64,000 nucleotides of DNA from Rhodamnia argentea (Eukaryota; Streptophyta; Magnoliopsida; Myrtales; Myrtaceae): assembly GCF_020921035.1 (NCBI RefSeq), contig NC_063157.1, positions 5,390,501 through 5,454,500 on the forward strand. Reading direction: 5' to 3'. The notes beneath the pieces are model-generated. The model did not search any database, was not told the origin of the DNA, and was given only the letters and a program-made list of their open reading frames with translations. Positions 34,591-46,468 of this stretch are shown piece by piece; the stretch's first letter is position 1, and every line of letters starts with the position of its first letter. A program made the translations under genes and the position numbers.

Positions 34591-37506
34591 CCAAAACCGG
34601 ACCTCTCGGCTCTCCTAATTTTTTAGATTATTTGGAATATTTTCTGATTTTTTGCAATTTTTTTAGATTTTTTTTTATGAATTTTTCATATTTGAATTTT
34701 TTAATCATCCTCTAATTTTTTATTAATTTTCAAAATTTTTTATTAAAATAAATTAACTTGACCGGATCGGGTTGACCAAGCCCATGCCTTGCGGGCACCG
34801 ATAAAAGTAAAAGAAGATTATAATTGCCCTTTTTATTATCAAAAGTGTTCTTTTTTTTGGAGAAATAACTTTTTTGTTTCTTATTTTTGGTCTAAATGTG
34901 TTCTCGAGAGCAGAATCACAATCAAAATCAGAATCATCTGTGTTACCGAACATATTTGTAATTCTTTTTTGGGTCCGGTTGACCCAGCTCATTTCTGTTT
35001 TGATTCATTACGTGGATTGAGCGCTCGATCCTTCGATCCCTTCTTCCCCGTTGGAATCTCACAAAAAAAGAAATGGATGGCAACGACGCAGGAAGTCGGA
35101 TGAGGGAGAATATGAGGAGATCGCTGTTGGTTTAAGGCCATCCGACGGTGACGATGAAGGAGAGGTGGAGGCAAGCCTTGATGCCGTAACACGGAAGGGA
35201 CTCCCACTCTCTTTCGTTGCATTTTTTGTTTCTTTTACTCGCCTGCTTTCTTTTGGTCTCACCCAAAACCAAACCTCTCGGGTCTCCTCTCTCTCTCTCT
35301 TTTTGGGCCTCAACACCCAACCTTTACACTCTCTCGCTCAACTCTCATTTTTTGGTCCCTCAAGACCTCACTGAGTTCTCTTTCTTTCCACTGTAGAACC
35401 CCCCAAAGCCGCACTCTCTCTCTCTCTCCTTTCTTCCTTTCCTGCCTAGAGCTCCTCACGTTGAAGAACTCCCCCGATATCTCCTAAGCTCCCTCGACTC
35501 TCCGCCCAGAAAATGCCCCCCTTTTTTCTAGCTCTCACACTTCTCTCTTCCTTTATGGCTGAATCAAGCTTCCTCCATAATTGTGCCTTTTATCTCTTCT
35601 CGCACGAAGAGGACCACCAGGAGCAAATGGAGATCCCTTGATGCAGCGCCCCGGGGAGAAGGATAAAACTTTCCTTGGCATCTGCTCTCGCAACGTGAAA
35701 GAAAGATCGGGATTTCTGCCCGCTGGCCACGCTACACGGCGCTTCTACTTCTGTTAGGTTGGGAACCGGTTCATTGGGTTGACCGGGTCGGATGAGGTTT
35801 GACCCATCCAATCCGGCTAAAAAAAGAAACGTCCCCGATTCGTCGCTAATTTGGCTCGTTTTTGTGAAACCGATTCGACTAGAATGTAATTAAAGATGTC
35901 GGGATCAAATGTCATGACTGTCTAGAAACAAACTAAAAATTATTTTAAAAAAACGAATGGAGAAGGTCCAATTTGATTTTTTTTTGGAATTTTTGGGATT
36001 TTTTTAAACGCTTTGTCCATAAGGGCAAAATCATCATTTGGGAAAAATTGAAAGGCAAAAAGGTCACAAATAGGATTGGCCGGTTGAAATGACTCATCTC
36101 CTAATTTTTGAGATAATTTGGAATATTTTCTGATATTTTGCAATTTTTTTAGGTTTTTTATGAATTTTCCATATTTGGATTTTTTAATCATTTTTCGATT
36201 TTATATTAATTTTCAAATTTTTTTATTAAAATAAATTAACCTAACCGAGTCGGGTTGACCCAACCCATGGCACCGATAAAAGTGAAAGAAGGTTATCGTT
36301 GCCTTTTTTATTATCAAAAGTGTTCTTTTTTTTTGGAGAAATAACTTTTTTGTTTCTTATTTTTGGTCCAAACATGTTCTCGAGAGCAGAATCGGAATCA
36401 ATTGTGGTAACAAACATATTTGTAATTCTTTTTTGGGTCGGGTTGACCCAGCCCGTCTCTATTCTGCTTCATTACGTGGATCGAGCGCTCAGTCCTTCAG
36501 TCCCTTCTTCCCCGTTGGAATCTCACACAAAAACGTGCGGATGGCAACGACGCAGGAAGTCGGAGAGGGAGAATATGAGGAGGTCGCTGCTGGTTTAAGG
36601 CCATTTGACGGTGGCGATGAAGCAGAGGTGGAGGCGGGCCTTGATGCCAGAACACAGAAGGGACTCCCACTCTCTTTCGTTGCATTTTTTTTTCTTTTGC
36701 TCGCCTGCTTCCTTTTGGTCTCACCCAAAACCAAACCTCTCAGCTCTCTCTCTCTCTCTCTCTCTCTCTCTAGCCTCAACACCCGACCTTTACATTCTCT
36801 CGATCAAATCTCATTTTTGGTCCCTCGGGAGTTCACTGAGCTCTCTTTCTTTCCACTAGAGAACCCCCCAAAGCCGCGCGCTCTCTCTCTCTCTCTCCTT
36901 TCTTTTTTTCCTGCCTAGAGCTCCTCACGTTGAAGAACACCCCCAATATCTCCGAAGCGCCCTCAACTCTCTTCCCAGTAAAAGACCCTCCTTTTTCTAG
37001 CTCTCACACTTCTCTCTTCCTTTATGCCCGAATCAAGCTTCCCCCATAGTCATGCCATTTATCTCTTCTCGCACGCAGAGGATCGCCGGGAGCAGATGGA
37101 GATCCCTTGATGCAGCACCTCGGGAGAAGGATAAAACTTTCCTTGACATCTCGCTCGCCAACGTGGAAGAAAGATCGGGAGTTTTCCCTACTGGCTTCTG
37201 CTACCCTGCGCTTCTGCATCCATTGGATTGGGAACCGATTCATTGGGTTAACCAAGTCAGATGAGGTTTGACCCACCTGATCCGTCCAAAAAAAGAAACG
37301 TCCCCGATTCGACGCCAATTTGTCTCGTTTTCATGAAATTGATTCGACTAGAATGTAATTAAAGATGTCAGGATCAAATGTCATGATTGACTAGAAACAA
37401 ACTAAAAATTATTTTAAAAAACAAATGGAGAAGACCCAATTTGATTTTTTTGAAATTTTCGGGATTTTTTGAAACGCTTTGTCCATAAGGGAAAAATCAT
37501 CATTTG
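34591..37506 (-). repeat. right array of the ~1.49 kb units, inverted
   Basis: The same blocks as the left array in reverse complement. The anchor complement TTTTGGTCTCACCCAAAACC lies near 34,470, 35,265 and 36,727, spacings of about 795 (a shortened unit) and 1,462 bp. The mannered order GGTTGGGAACCGGTTCATTGGG, then the AAATGATG block and AT-rich run, then the CT-rich leader, is kept. It stops abruptly at about 37,506, where the myosin-containing duplicated segment begins. Confidence 0.88.
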
Positions 37507-38060
37507 TTCATAATTCAAATGCACATAGTGGTTAAATAGATACATTGGGATCCCAAAACACATTTTCAAATAAGAAATGGCAAGTCATGCTACCTCTAGA
37601 ACTTGTTGTTCCGCTGTTCTTCCTTCAACTCCTGATACCACCCCCCAACCCCCCGGCCCCCCAAACCAAGTATGCAGATATCTCATGAGCATCTTTCTCG
37701 TCTCAGTTGCTCAGGCTCTCTCAAAAGACTTCGAATTCGATCTACTTATATGGCCATTTCGAAGCTAAATGTATTGACGGAAAAAACAACTGTGCAGTAA
37801 TGTTCCACATTCTGCTTGAAGCCTGAAATATTCTTAGTTTGACTGTACTCATTCTGTAATTAAAAGCTTAATGGTCAGTTAAAGCCTTTTGAACATATTA
37901 AGCTCTCTCGATCTCAATTGTCATTTGTTGACAAACACGCCGCGATCCTCAGCTTATCAAGCAGAGCGAAAGCTCCGTCTCAGTCTCGGCAGATCAGCGA
38001 GCTAGAAATTCTCTATCTCCCACCTCTTCAACACCTCGACCAAAGCTGATTCACAAAGGA
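37507..38060 (-). pseudogene. myosin P-loop exon fragment and flanks, copy B
   Basis: 37,507-37,700 matches 5,216-5,395, including the myosin exon fragment MRYL.S.-[15 protein letters not shown] on the minus strand, interrupted by a C-run (CCCCCCAACCCCCCGGCCCCC). It is followed directly by a match to 6,022-6,190 (37,757-37,920) and then to 7,551-7,672 (37,939-38,042). The pieces are in the same order as in copy A but the sequence between them has been deleted. Confidence 0.85.
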
Positions 38061-38873
38061 GAAAACAGAAAAGAAGACAAATCCCCAAACTAACGATGAG
38101 GGTATTCTCGTTGGCGAATACCCTCGTAACATTTTCAATGTAATGACTATGTATGACACGAGAACAACTGCTTTGTTGGAAATGATAAAAAAATTCTTTC
38201 ATTTAGATTTATCAATAAATGGACCGGACACTCATTTTGCGAGATCAGTAGCTTAGAAATTTTAGTAAGGAACCCGACGATGGAAGATTCGTTGAGATGA
38301 TTGGATGAAGTTGTTGGATGTACCATTGCCCATGCCACTCGTTGTTGGCATCCCTTCCCACAGCACACAACAGCTCACCATTGATCAAACCCCTTAAGAA
38401 ACATACATCTAATCGAATGATCCGCTTACATCCTTCCAAAAATCCTTCTTGTAGCAGCAAAGAAAATATAAGCCCTATCAAATAATGGTAGGAAATTTAG
38501 CAGCGGTCTTTCAACTTTGCCTGCGGGGCTTGCAGTGTAAAACTCCCCCAACTAGTCGTACAACATATTCCTTATAATTGCCTTGTAGCCCCTTCAACAA
38601 TTTTAGCTTTGTTCTTATGCACCGACTCAAAGTGACATATTACTCCTAGTTGTTTTCTAACTAGTTCCGTCAACTTATGTGCATTGACTTTAGGCATTGC
38701 AAAAATGAGAATCATGAAGAGTTTACTAAGTAAGCACGAGAAACACTCTAATTGTCGAAAGTGATATTTTATATATGTTCATCAATGTACTTTTCGAGTG
38801 GAATGACCCAATGTTCCTATCAAAAGCATCATAAATTGTCCGATTACGATTGATCCGGGCACATCTAGGCACA

Positions 38874-39128
38874 CCAATAGGCTTTTACGATTTAAGCATG
38901 TAATTTTTTATTAGCAGTTTGGGCTTGAGCTCATGAGTAGCTACTGCTATATATACTATTTTTCGCCTGCAATTGACTAATGTAATAAGAGGTGCGATGT
39001 GCTAATTATGATGGAATTCTCTATTGGAAGTAGCCCTAATTTAAGGATGAACTAAGATAAAATCTCATGTCTCAATTTTTTCTTTCTCGCTCGTTTTACT
39101 TTGCTGCAATTGTGCGCCGATCCTAACA
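38874..39128 (-). mobile_element. LTR fragment (TGTTAGGATCGGCGCAC family)
   Basis: Inserted relative to copy A (between CATCTAG and CTCTTACAAATC). On the minus strand it starts TGTTAGGATCGGCGCACAAT at 39,128 and carries TTCATCCTTAAATTAGGGCT, matching the element at 54,161-54,451. The far end lacks a clear CA, so it may be truncated. Confidence 0.72.
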
Positions 39129-39452
39129 ACTCTTACAAATCTATGCGTTCTTGGTGTATATAATTGCTCTTTTGCTAGCCACAACATACCTCAAAATTGC
39201 ATTTTTGAAATTAGTTGCATCTTCAAGTGTCATCCCAACAATAAATATCGAATTTCTACCATTCTGATCGTATAATGAGACATACTTCTCCTCCTTGAAA
39301 CAACAACCTCAACCTCCTTGTCACCCGCATCATTTAAACCTGAATAAGGACTTTCTTCCTCGTAAGAATGATAATATTTTGTTTCATACTCGGAAGCGTC
39401 CACCAACCGAGCTTCTACATAGTCTGATAAAATAAAAAAAATTTGAGCTTCT

Positions 39453-39912
39453 TCTTGATGTGGAGAGAATTAGCAGTATGATTTTGGACCGATTGAACAA
39501 GTAGAAATCCAAACGTACGTCGAAGCGATGATGCACTTAGGACCGGCGGACTCGAAAGTCGACGACTTCAGAACGGACTCAAATTCGGTCGATCGAAACG
39601 AATCGGCCTCCCGATCAATACTCACGCCTTTGGCCGTGTCTAACGATGGATTTTGGCAATTTGAGACCATTTAGATCGGTTTTCAAGCCTTTTTCTATTT
39701 TTTAGGCACTTTATATTCTAATGGTATTTTTGTAATTTCGCGTTTTCTATTGTCATTAGGATTGACACCTTATAAAAGGTCGTTCTTAGGGTTTAGAAGG
39801 GAGATTATTGATTATTGACAATATAACAATTTGATATCGTTTTGAGAGAACAGAGTTTGTTCTCGGTTTATCATTCTCTACTTGTTACTACTCGCTATAC
39901 ACTGCGTCACTC
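39453..39912 (+). mobile_element. probable solo LTR with TATA box
   Basis: A ~460-bp block, absent from copy A, begins TGATGTGGAGAGAATTAGC and ends near CACTGCGTCA. It contains ACCTTATAAAAGGTCG (39,766-39,781), a good TATA box, followed by TTAGGGTTTAG and an A/T-rich leader, as in Ty3/gypsy LTRs. No clear target duplication remains. Confidence 0.65.
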
Positions 39913-40013
39913 CCTCAACCTTTAATTAGGAAGTACTAGCTACCTCAATGTTAACGCAAGTTTTGAGCTATTATCTCGTTGAAAATTCCTTTAATTTTCT
40001 CCTTGCACAACTA

Positions 40014-41040
40014 GTTCAAAATCATCATTGTCACCCGATAAAAAGTCTTATGTGGCTTTTTTAATAGAATGTTCTACATACGTGGCTTTCTTATGAAAAA
40101 CAGTCCAATGTGCCGTTCTATACATAAGTGACGTCAAATCCTCTTCAAATTGCATCTCTCTCGAAGTAAACAAATCTCTGTGTCACCGCTTGTTCTCCCT
40201 CTCTCTCTCGCCTTTCCTTCCCTCATTTATAAGCTCTTCGGCTTCGATGATAATCCATTGCCTCTTCCTACCGTGACCAGATCGACGCCGTCCTTGACTA
40301 AAACGACCTCAACTTCGCCTCTTGGGTTTTGGCCTCTTTGCCCCCAGCGGTGCCGCCACGAGATCGGTTTTCGTCGTCAATCGGCTCGGCCTCATGAAGT
40401 TCGCGTTCCGGAACAAGCGGTTGCCTGAGCGGACCCGCTTCATGCTCGACAACAAGGATGGCCACATGCTGGCTGAATTGTACTCTCCATATTCGGATCA
40501 AATTGCCTTCCGAATAAGGGTTTGAAAAAATTTAGGAGAATTGATTGATTTTTCCGAATTAGGGTCCGAAGGATTTGAGGAAATTTGCTTGATTTGTCTG
40601 AATTAGGGTTTATATCTGGAGAAAGATGTTGAAGAACGTGATTTAGGACTATTAATGCTAACTTGGAACGTCATTCCAGTAAAAACAAATTACTAAAATA
40701 TTACTGTCCCGACTTTCGATTGCATGAAATGATTGTTATTATTTATTAATAAATATGACATTAAATGTCCAGTAAAAAAATTTGACATCAAAGCGAGCGC
40801 CGTACGAAAATTATAGCATTTTTAGTGTCCTTTTTCAAAAGTGACATTTAAATGATCCGGCGAAAAGTTTTGACATCAAAATAACTGTCCTACAACTATA
40901 TTGATAGGTGTAAGTGGACACGGCAGATCGGATGTTTTGATCCAAACATGAAACAACCAGGTAAATGAGGGTCATGGAATAAAAAGACACGTCCATTTAT
41001 GCGAATCTCCTTCAAAATTTCAAATGCCTCATAATCATGA
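40014..41040. repeat. unrecognised segment, copy B of a pair
   Basis: 40,025-40,530 matches 12,270-12,780. The frame here is a little longer: NRLGLMKFAFRNKRLPERTR, then FMLDNKDGHMLAELYS, up to 40,525. I do not recognise the family. 40,730-40,900 carries two diverged copies of a phrase ending in GAAAAGTTTTGACATCAAA, similar to the MULE miniature ends. Confidence 0.55.
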
Positions 41041-41115
41041 GTTTTACTATGTACAAGAGAGAACTTCTAGTTCGCAGTAGCAGCAAAAATGTCGATCCGA
41101 TATGGCAATTTGACT

Positions 41116-43165
41116 TCAAACGCATTCTGACGGCGACTGATCAGTGGACTTGGCCAATTGGTCTTCGGTTCCCTTACCTGCCTTTGGATGAACCGGCAAT
41201 TTCTTGGCAGGATAGAGAACATAACGTTGAAGCATGAAAAGCAGGTCAAAGAATATAGACACCTGCAACATCGAAGAAGATTAATACCATACTATTAATC
41301 CATCCTAGTCAATAGCAGAAGAACATTAATGCATAAAAGTTATTCTTATCCCGAAATTTGTAAGGATAATCTTTGCAGCGTGTTTTTTTAGAGACGGAAA
41401 AAGACCTCGAAGAATCCTATAACAAGTCTAACAAAGCGAGACTAAACACCGGACGACACGGAAGAGATGATAGAAACGTGAAGCCTCGGAGCATGTTCAT
41501 ACCAGGGAAAGTAGCGTCTTCCCAACATTCCCATAGAAGTTGACCCAAGAATCTGGAAGGAAAAAAAGTTCAGTATAACATTATGAGCACGTTGATCAAT
41601 ATTAGGTAACAGGAATACTTGGTTGGATGAACAACAGCATACTTTGGTCAATGGACTGCACTGCCATCTGCCCATAGTTTGCGACGCCACCGAGAAAATC
41701 AAGTAAAATGTTGCCAATGCTGAAACCATCTGTGCTTTTTCGTCGAAAGTTCATATATGCCTACGTTAGATATGCTAATTCATCAGCAAACTGACACAAT
41801 TTCTCTAAAACACGCTTCAGTGAGAGAAAATGAACATAATTCTCAGAGATGAAAAGTTGGTCTGCATCCTGGAGAAATGGACCATAAATTCAACTCAAAT
41901 TTTGGATGATACGAATGGTACATCACACAGATGATGTTGACAGAAAAAGAAGCAGAAACCCTTGTAACAAAGCCAAATCAGGGCCTGACCTGGGGAATGT
42001 ACTTGATGACTGTCATAAACACTTGAATTCCGCTGCGAAAGAATGAAGTAGCTTAAGATTAGACATAACATACGCTACTTCAGGAGGATATCCATGACTT
42101 AGAAGTTCGGGGCAATAATTTAGAATCAGTTTTGCAATTTGAAGGGTCAAAAGAGAGATGATCTTGCTGGCATAATTGCACAAGAGATTCTCGACTTGCT
42201 GACCAAGATTGTAAATTAAGGCCGACGGCAATCTCATCGATAGAATAAGCTGTTGTTTAAATGAGAAGTGAGGATCTTAAAATGGCAGGAGACACAACAG
42301 TTGCGATAACAACTTACTTGAAAATGGAGATCAGCCAAAGCCAAGAATGCTTCGATAAGGCTATGAAAAAGCAGACTGCAGCGACCAACCACACGGCAGA
42401 GACAATTGCCACAGAAATCTTAGAGATTTTCTGGCTGCCACGCTGTTCAAGTGAAGCGAGAGAAGATGGAGAAAGGCTAATCTTCAAAAACTCGTTTCAA
42501 CGTTGCAGAGATGAGTTAAAAAGGAAAAGAGAACAGAGTAACTGCTTACATCATAAACTGCAAATTGGATTAATGTTACTGCAGTTAGAAGGAGGGCATG
42601 AATCGAAAATCCCACGTCATTTGTGGCCACGGGAATCATCTATAAAGAATCATAACATCGTTAGAATGAAGAAGAATCTCTTCACGATGCATCATTATCC
42701 AGAAGTTAGAATTACAGATAAATGGCATGCTAATAGTTTTGACTTTTGACCACTACTACCCTCCGTGAAGCTCAAAGTGAAGATAAAGAATGATTGAGAA
42801 CCAAACCTGTCCAGAGCCGTACTTCTCACGATACTGTGCCTGAACAGCGGCACTGAAGTAGAGGGTCGCGTTGTATATCAAGTAGGACGAATGCTTCGTC
42901 AAATTCAGCACGACGAAATCGAAGTTCAGACCCACAACACTGCCGAATGCCGATAAACCATGAGAAAAAACAAAAACAGAGACTTAAAGAGAAATGCCGA
43001 AACTTCCGTATGAAAACTCTTGAGAAAGTCGAAATTTTGAGGGCACCTTTTCCTTCGGAAGTTCAAGATGACTTGTGGGTAGAAGCTGATGGACCAAGAG
43101 ACGAAAGCTGTCCATCCCAGAACCTGGTACAACACTTCGAGAGGCGTTGAATTCCACGAAGCCAT
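41116..43165 (-). CDS. CTNS: cystinosin homolog (lysosomal/vacuolar cystine transporter)
   Basis: Eight exons join in phase to 274 codons: 43,047-43,165, 42,807-42,939, 42,550-42,639, 42,318-42,442, 41,990-42,032, 41,643-41,760, 41,503-41,552, 41,116-41,262, all with GT/AG ends. The start MASWNSTPLEVLYQVLGW is that of plant cystinosins. Both PQ-loops are present: SWSISFYPQVILNFRRKS (residues ~23-40) and VIKYIPQAYMNFRRKS (~164-179). Between them lie GLNFDFVVLNLTKHSSYLIY and PVATNDVGFSIHALLL. Seven membrane segments are expected, and the length fits the family. Cystinosin exports cystine from the vacuole or lysosome with protons. No stop or frame error was found. Its 3' end was duplicated at 13.3-13.8 kb. 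Confidence 0.94.
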
Positions 43166-43463
43166 ATTTCTCTCTCTCCCTCCACGTTTTACCAGTTTCC
43201 AGTAGAGCAGAGAGAAATGAAGCAGAGCAAGGAGGAGCTGCAGTTATGTGCCTGAAAATTTCCGATGGTCTTTTACGGTGGAATCTGAGTGATTTCGGCT
43301 GTTGAACGAGGTCGCGTCAAGAATTGGCCAAAGACGGTGACACGTGGCACTCTCGTTCTTTGGACTTGTCTGACGTGTAAAAGCGTAACCGGTCGGTCAG
43401 TTCAGGTTTTCCTTTCAATAGAACGGTTTAGCTATAAAAAAAAAAAAAAGTGAACGTTTTCGC

Positions 43464-44579
43464 TAGGGGTGAGCACGATTTCAAAATAGAATCACAAAAT
43501 GAAAAATTAGAACAGTGAGAACCAATTAGGCTTCAGATTCTTGTTATTATACATGTGAGTGTTGCATTAAAAAAGTCAAGTATCGGAGAATTAAGGTGGT
43601 ATTAAGCAGTTAATATATCCTAATTGCTCAATAACTCATTAGCTTGAGTGAAGGTGGGTCTAACCAAATATATTGACGGGCTTGGATTTGCTCCCTCTTG
43701 GTGATCTTTCCATCCTTGGTAATTTTTGTATTTTTTTTGTTGAGTGTATAATTTGCAACTACTAGCCTAAACTTTGTTAATATTTTATATGGCGTCATCG
43801 GATAAGTGTGTAATCTGTAACTACTAGTCTAAATTTTATTAATATTTCATAATTTTCGTCAACTACTAGTCTAAACTTTCTTAATGTTTCATATTTTTTA
43901 TTTGTCTAATTCAATTAACGATATTGGTGGAACCTGATTAGACCCTGGAACCCGTGACGAAGTGATTCTAGGTTTTGTACATGTTCCCTGGAAACCGTCC
44001 GTCAAATAGATTCCTTATTTTTTGGAACCTAGAACTTACCATGTATACCTTAAAACTTGAAACCTACCATGTCACAGGTTTCAAGGTCGGTTCTAGAATC
44101 TATCCACGTTTGAAATCATCACATTTAATGACTACCATTTCTTGCTACAATCTACTAACCACAGTTCATATTTAGACACATGAATAAATATGAGATATTA
44201 ACAAAGTAAAAGTCTCGAGTCATAAATAAAGTCGAATGGAAACTCGGACTTGTGATTTCAAATTACACACTCATCATAAAATACCATGGAGTACCACATG
44301 ATTGTGCAAAAATATATACTAAGAAAAACACAAAACTTGTTATAGGTCACAGGTTTCAAGTTTCACTTACCTAAAACTTGAAACTTTTAACCGTCAGAAC
44401 AAGTTCTCAATTTTTGTGACATGAAATCTACATGTCCGATTCCATGTTCCAGTTTATCCTTGAACTATGCTTACCTCTAGGTTTTAGGATATGCAAGGTA
44501 AATTTTAGGTAATTGGTTCAAATTGATGGATTTCAGGTTCAGGTGGAACCTGAACCAACCTTTCAATCGCTCACTCTTA
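43464..44579. mobile_element. non-autonomous hAT-like element (~1.1 kb)
   Basis: Ends TAGGGGTGAGC and the complement of GCTCACTCTTA form the terminal inverted repeat typical of plant hAT miniatures. Flanking 8-mers GTTTTCGC and GATTTTGC agree at 6 of 8 positions, a decayed 8-bp target duplication. Inside are several copies of GAAACTTGAAAC/GGTTTCA-type words in both orientations, as in hAT subterminal repeats. No transposase frame. Confidence 0.75.
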
Positions 44580-45640
44580 GATTTTGCATTTTTTTCCCAG
44601 AATTTCTGGTGGATATAGCTAATACCACAAAGAAAACGGCAAATAAAGAGGAATTAAATTTCACAACTGGAAAGAGAAATTCATAATCCCTCATTTCCCC
44701 ATTTTAAGACATTAAAAACCTCGAAAGAAACAGAAAATGAGGGTCTCATGAATTCTGGTGCTGTGGATAAGAGAGACGGAATTCTCGTGCGTCTGCAACT
44801 TCCAATGCTTGGCAAGCTTATGAACACGGACGAGTTCTCGTCCAGATGCTTGGAACGACGCTTCCCATGGCCAACACCGTCATTCTGATCCCTCCGTGGA
44901 TAGCTGAAGTACTACACTCAAGGACTGCCGATGACTAGTCAGGCAACAGGTGATACAAGTGCAGAAAAAGATTACTCGAGAAAATGTGGAATTGGGAAAT
45001 TCGTGTTCCTTGGGGGAACTCGTTAACCGAAGATATTTTAATTTTCAATGCACTGACTGTACAAAATACGAGAAAGACGGGTATTTGGAAAGGATAAATA
45101 AGTGATCCGACCTGCTCGTTTTATGAGATCTAAACATATTAACGAGGAACTTCACAGCGGAAGCGAAGCAGTTAAGATGGATGGGATGATGCTTTGTTTC
45201 ATTACCTGGAATCGCTTTAGATATGAATGGTCATTGATGTCAATGAATCACTCATTGGTCGGCCATTACGGTTATATGTACACGACTACATGAGTAGTAG
45301 AATGTCCGTTCTAAGTTTTGAATACACTTTATTTATTACTTTTTCACTATTGATATGTCACCAAACAATTTATTAAGTGGTTGTCACGTGTCACATCATA
45401 AGTTGATATGATGTACGGCGATCAAATTGTAGCATGTCACACATTTCTTGAATCTACCGTTTCGAATTAAGATGGTGATGTTTGTAAACTACTCAATGGC
45501 TCAATCAAAACTGTGCTAGAAGTGGCAAACCTAGAAGAAAAAAACCAAACATAGAGCTGTGCACTTGGCTCCAATCCCATGATGTCCTTTGGTAGACCTT
45601 GAGAATCGTCCTGTCAGTTCCTCTGTTTTTCTAATTTGGG
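44580..45640. other. intergenic; 44,900-45,110 is a diverged repeat of 10,940-11,150
   Basis: 44,900-45,110 matches 10,940-11,150 loosely (CACTCAAGGACTGCCGATGA, GGTGATACAAGTGCAG, GAAAATGTGGAATTG), so a third piece of the duplicated segment lies here. The rest is unremarkable and presumably includes the promoter of the NOI gene, with a CT-rich leader at 45,655-45,720. Confidence 0.6.
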
Positions 45641-45768
45641 ATTTTTGCTGTTTTGTCTCTCTTCTCTGTCTCATTCTCTCTCTTTCCCTTTCTCTTTCCT
45701 TCTTCTCTCTTCATTCTTTTCTCTGCATCGGCAATTTTCCAAGTTGGAAGAAGAACATATTCCGGAAT

Positions 45769-46468
45769 ATGTCGACGGTATGATCCATTCCTCTGTGTTA
45801 GCATGCCATTTTGCAGTAGGTTTCTTGCATCATCATCCATCTTTGACACTTGTTCATGATGAAAAGTTGCATCATTTGATGTTAAGTTGAGTTCTTGAGA
45901 GGTGCAATCTGTTTTTTTTTTTTTTGGCATTGCAACATTTGTTAGATTCCTAGCGAAAAAGAAAATACTTGGTCATCACTGAATGTCGTAGAAGAAGATC
46001 AATCAGATGGTCTGTGTCTGATCCATTCTTGAAAAATTTCTGAAGAAAAATGATTAGTGACTCGGGCTGCTCTGTTTTCATGTTCAAGTTGATCAAGTCG
46101 GGCGATGGCATTACACGTATTGCTCGCATTCATGTTGGTCATTTTGCAGCAGGATCAGGGCCGGTCCTTGCCGAAATTTGGCGAGTGGGACGTGAACAAT
46201 CCTGCTTCGGCTGAAGGATTCACCGTCATATTCAGCAAGGCCAGGGACGAGAAGAAATCCCCCAACGGAGCTGTCGGAAATGGGGCCATGTCGCAGAGAA
46301 ACGACAATGTGTCTAAGCCGGGAGGAGCGTATCCTCCCATGGTAAGCCCTTTCTTACCATAATATGTACAAGTGAACGTATGGCAGTCTTCAATCACATC
46401 AAAATCTCCACTATCGTCTTTTGATGTTTTCCTTTTGGCTGCAGAAGAAACGGTGGTGCTGCTTCTGA
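45769..46468 (+). CDS. NOI/RIN4-family small membrane-anchored immune regulator
   Basis: Three exons give a 74-codon protein: 45,769-45,777 (only M-S-T), 46,150-46,341 and 46,445-46,468. The middle exon carries the NOI signature [20 protein letters not shown], then [15 protein letters not shown] is the site type cut by the bacterial protease AvrRpt2 in RIN4. The second conserved block is [11 protein letters not shown] and the C-terminus is KKRWCCF, whose Cys pair is a probable palmitoylation anchor. Single-NOI proteins are plant-specific and linked to RIN4 signalling and exocytosis at the plasma membrane. The exon 2 acceptor is GCAGCAG, so two products differing by one Gln are possible (start 46,150 or 46,153). 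Length fits the family. Confidence 0.88.

Larger units (their letters stand above)
38240..40013 (-). pseudogene. MULE transposase pseudogene, copy B, with two LTR insertions
   Basis: Counterpart of 11,240-12,262. The catalytic start is better kept: EGFLEGCKRIIRLDVCFL with the first acidic residue (RLD) and GELLCAVGRDANN, at 38,245-38,481. Upstream on the minus strand come HELTELVRKQLGV-like, DAFDRNIGSF-like and N-terminal acidic pieces. Two inserts absent from copy A interrupt it (38,874-39,128 and ~39,453-39,912). Stops and frame changes are frequent and the C-terminal half is missing. Confidence 0.82.

Noticed and set aside
45589..45930. Open frames around the NOI leader (45,589-45,930)
   Set aside because: CT-rich leader sequence; the real start is the ATG at 45,769 with its donor at 45,778.
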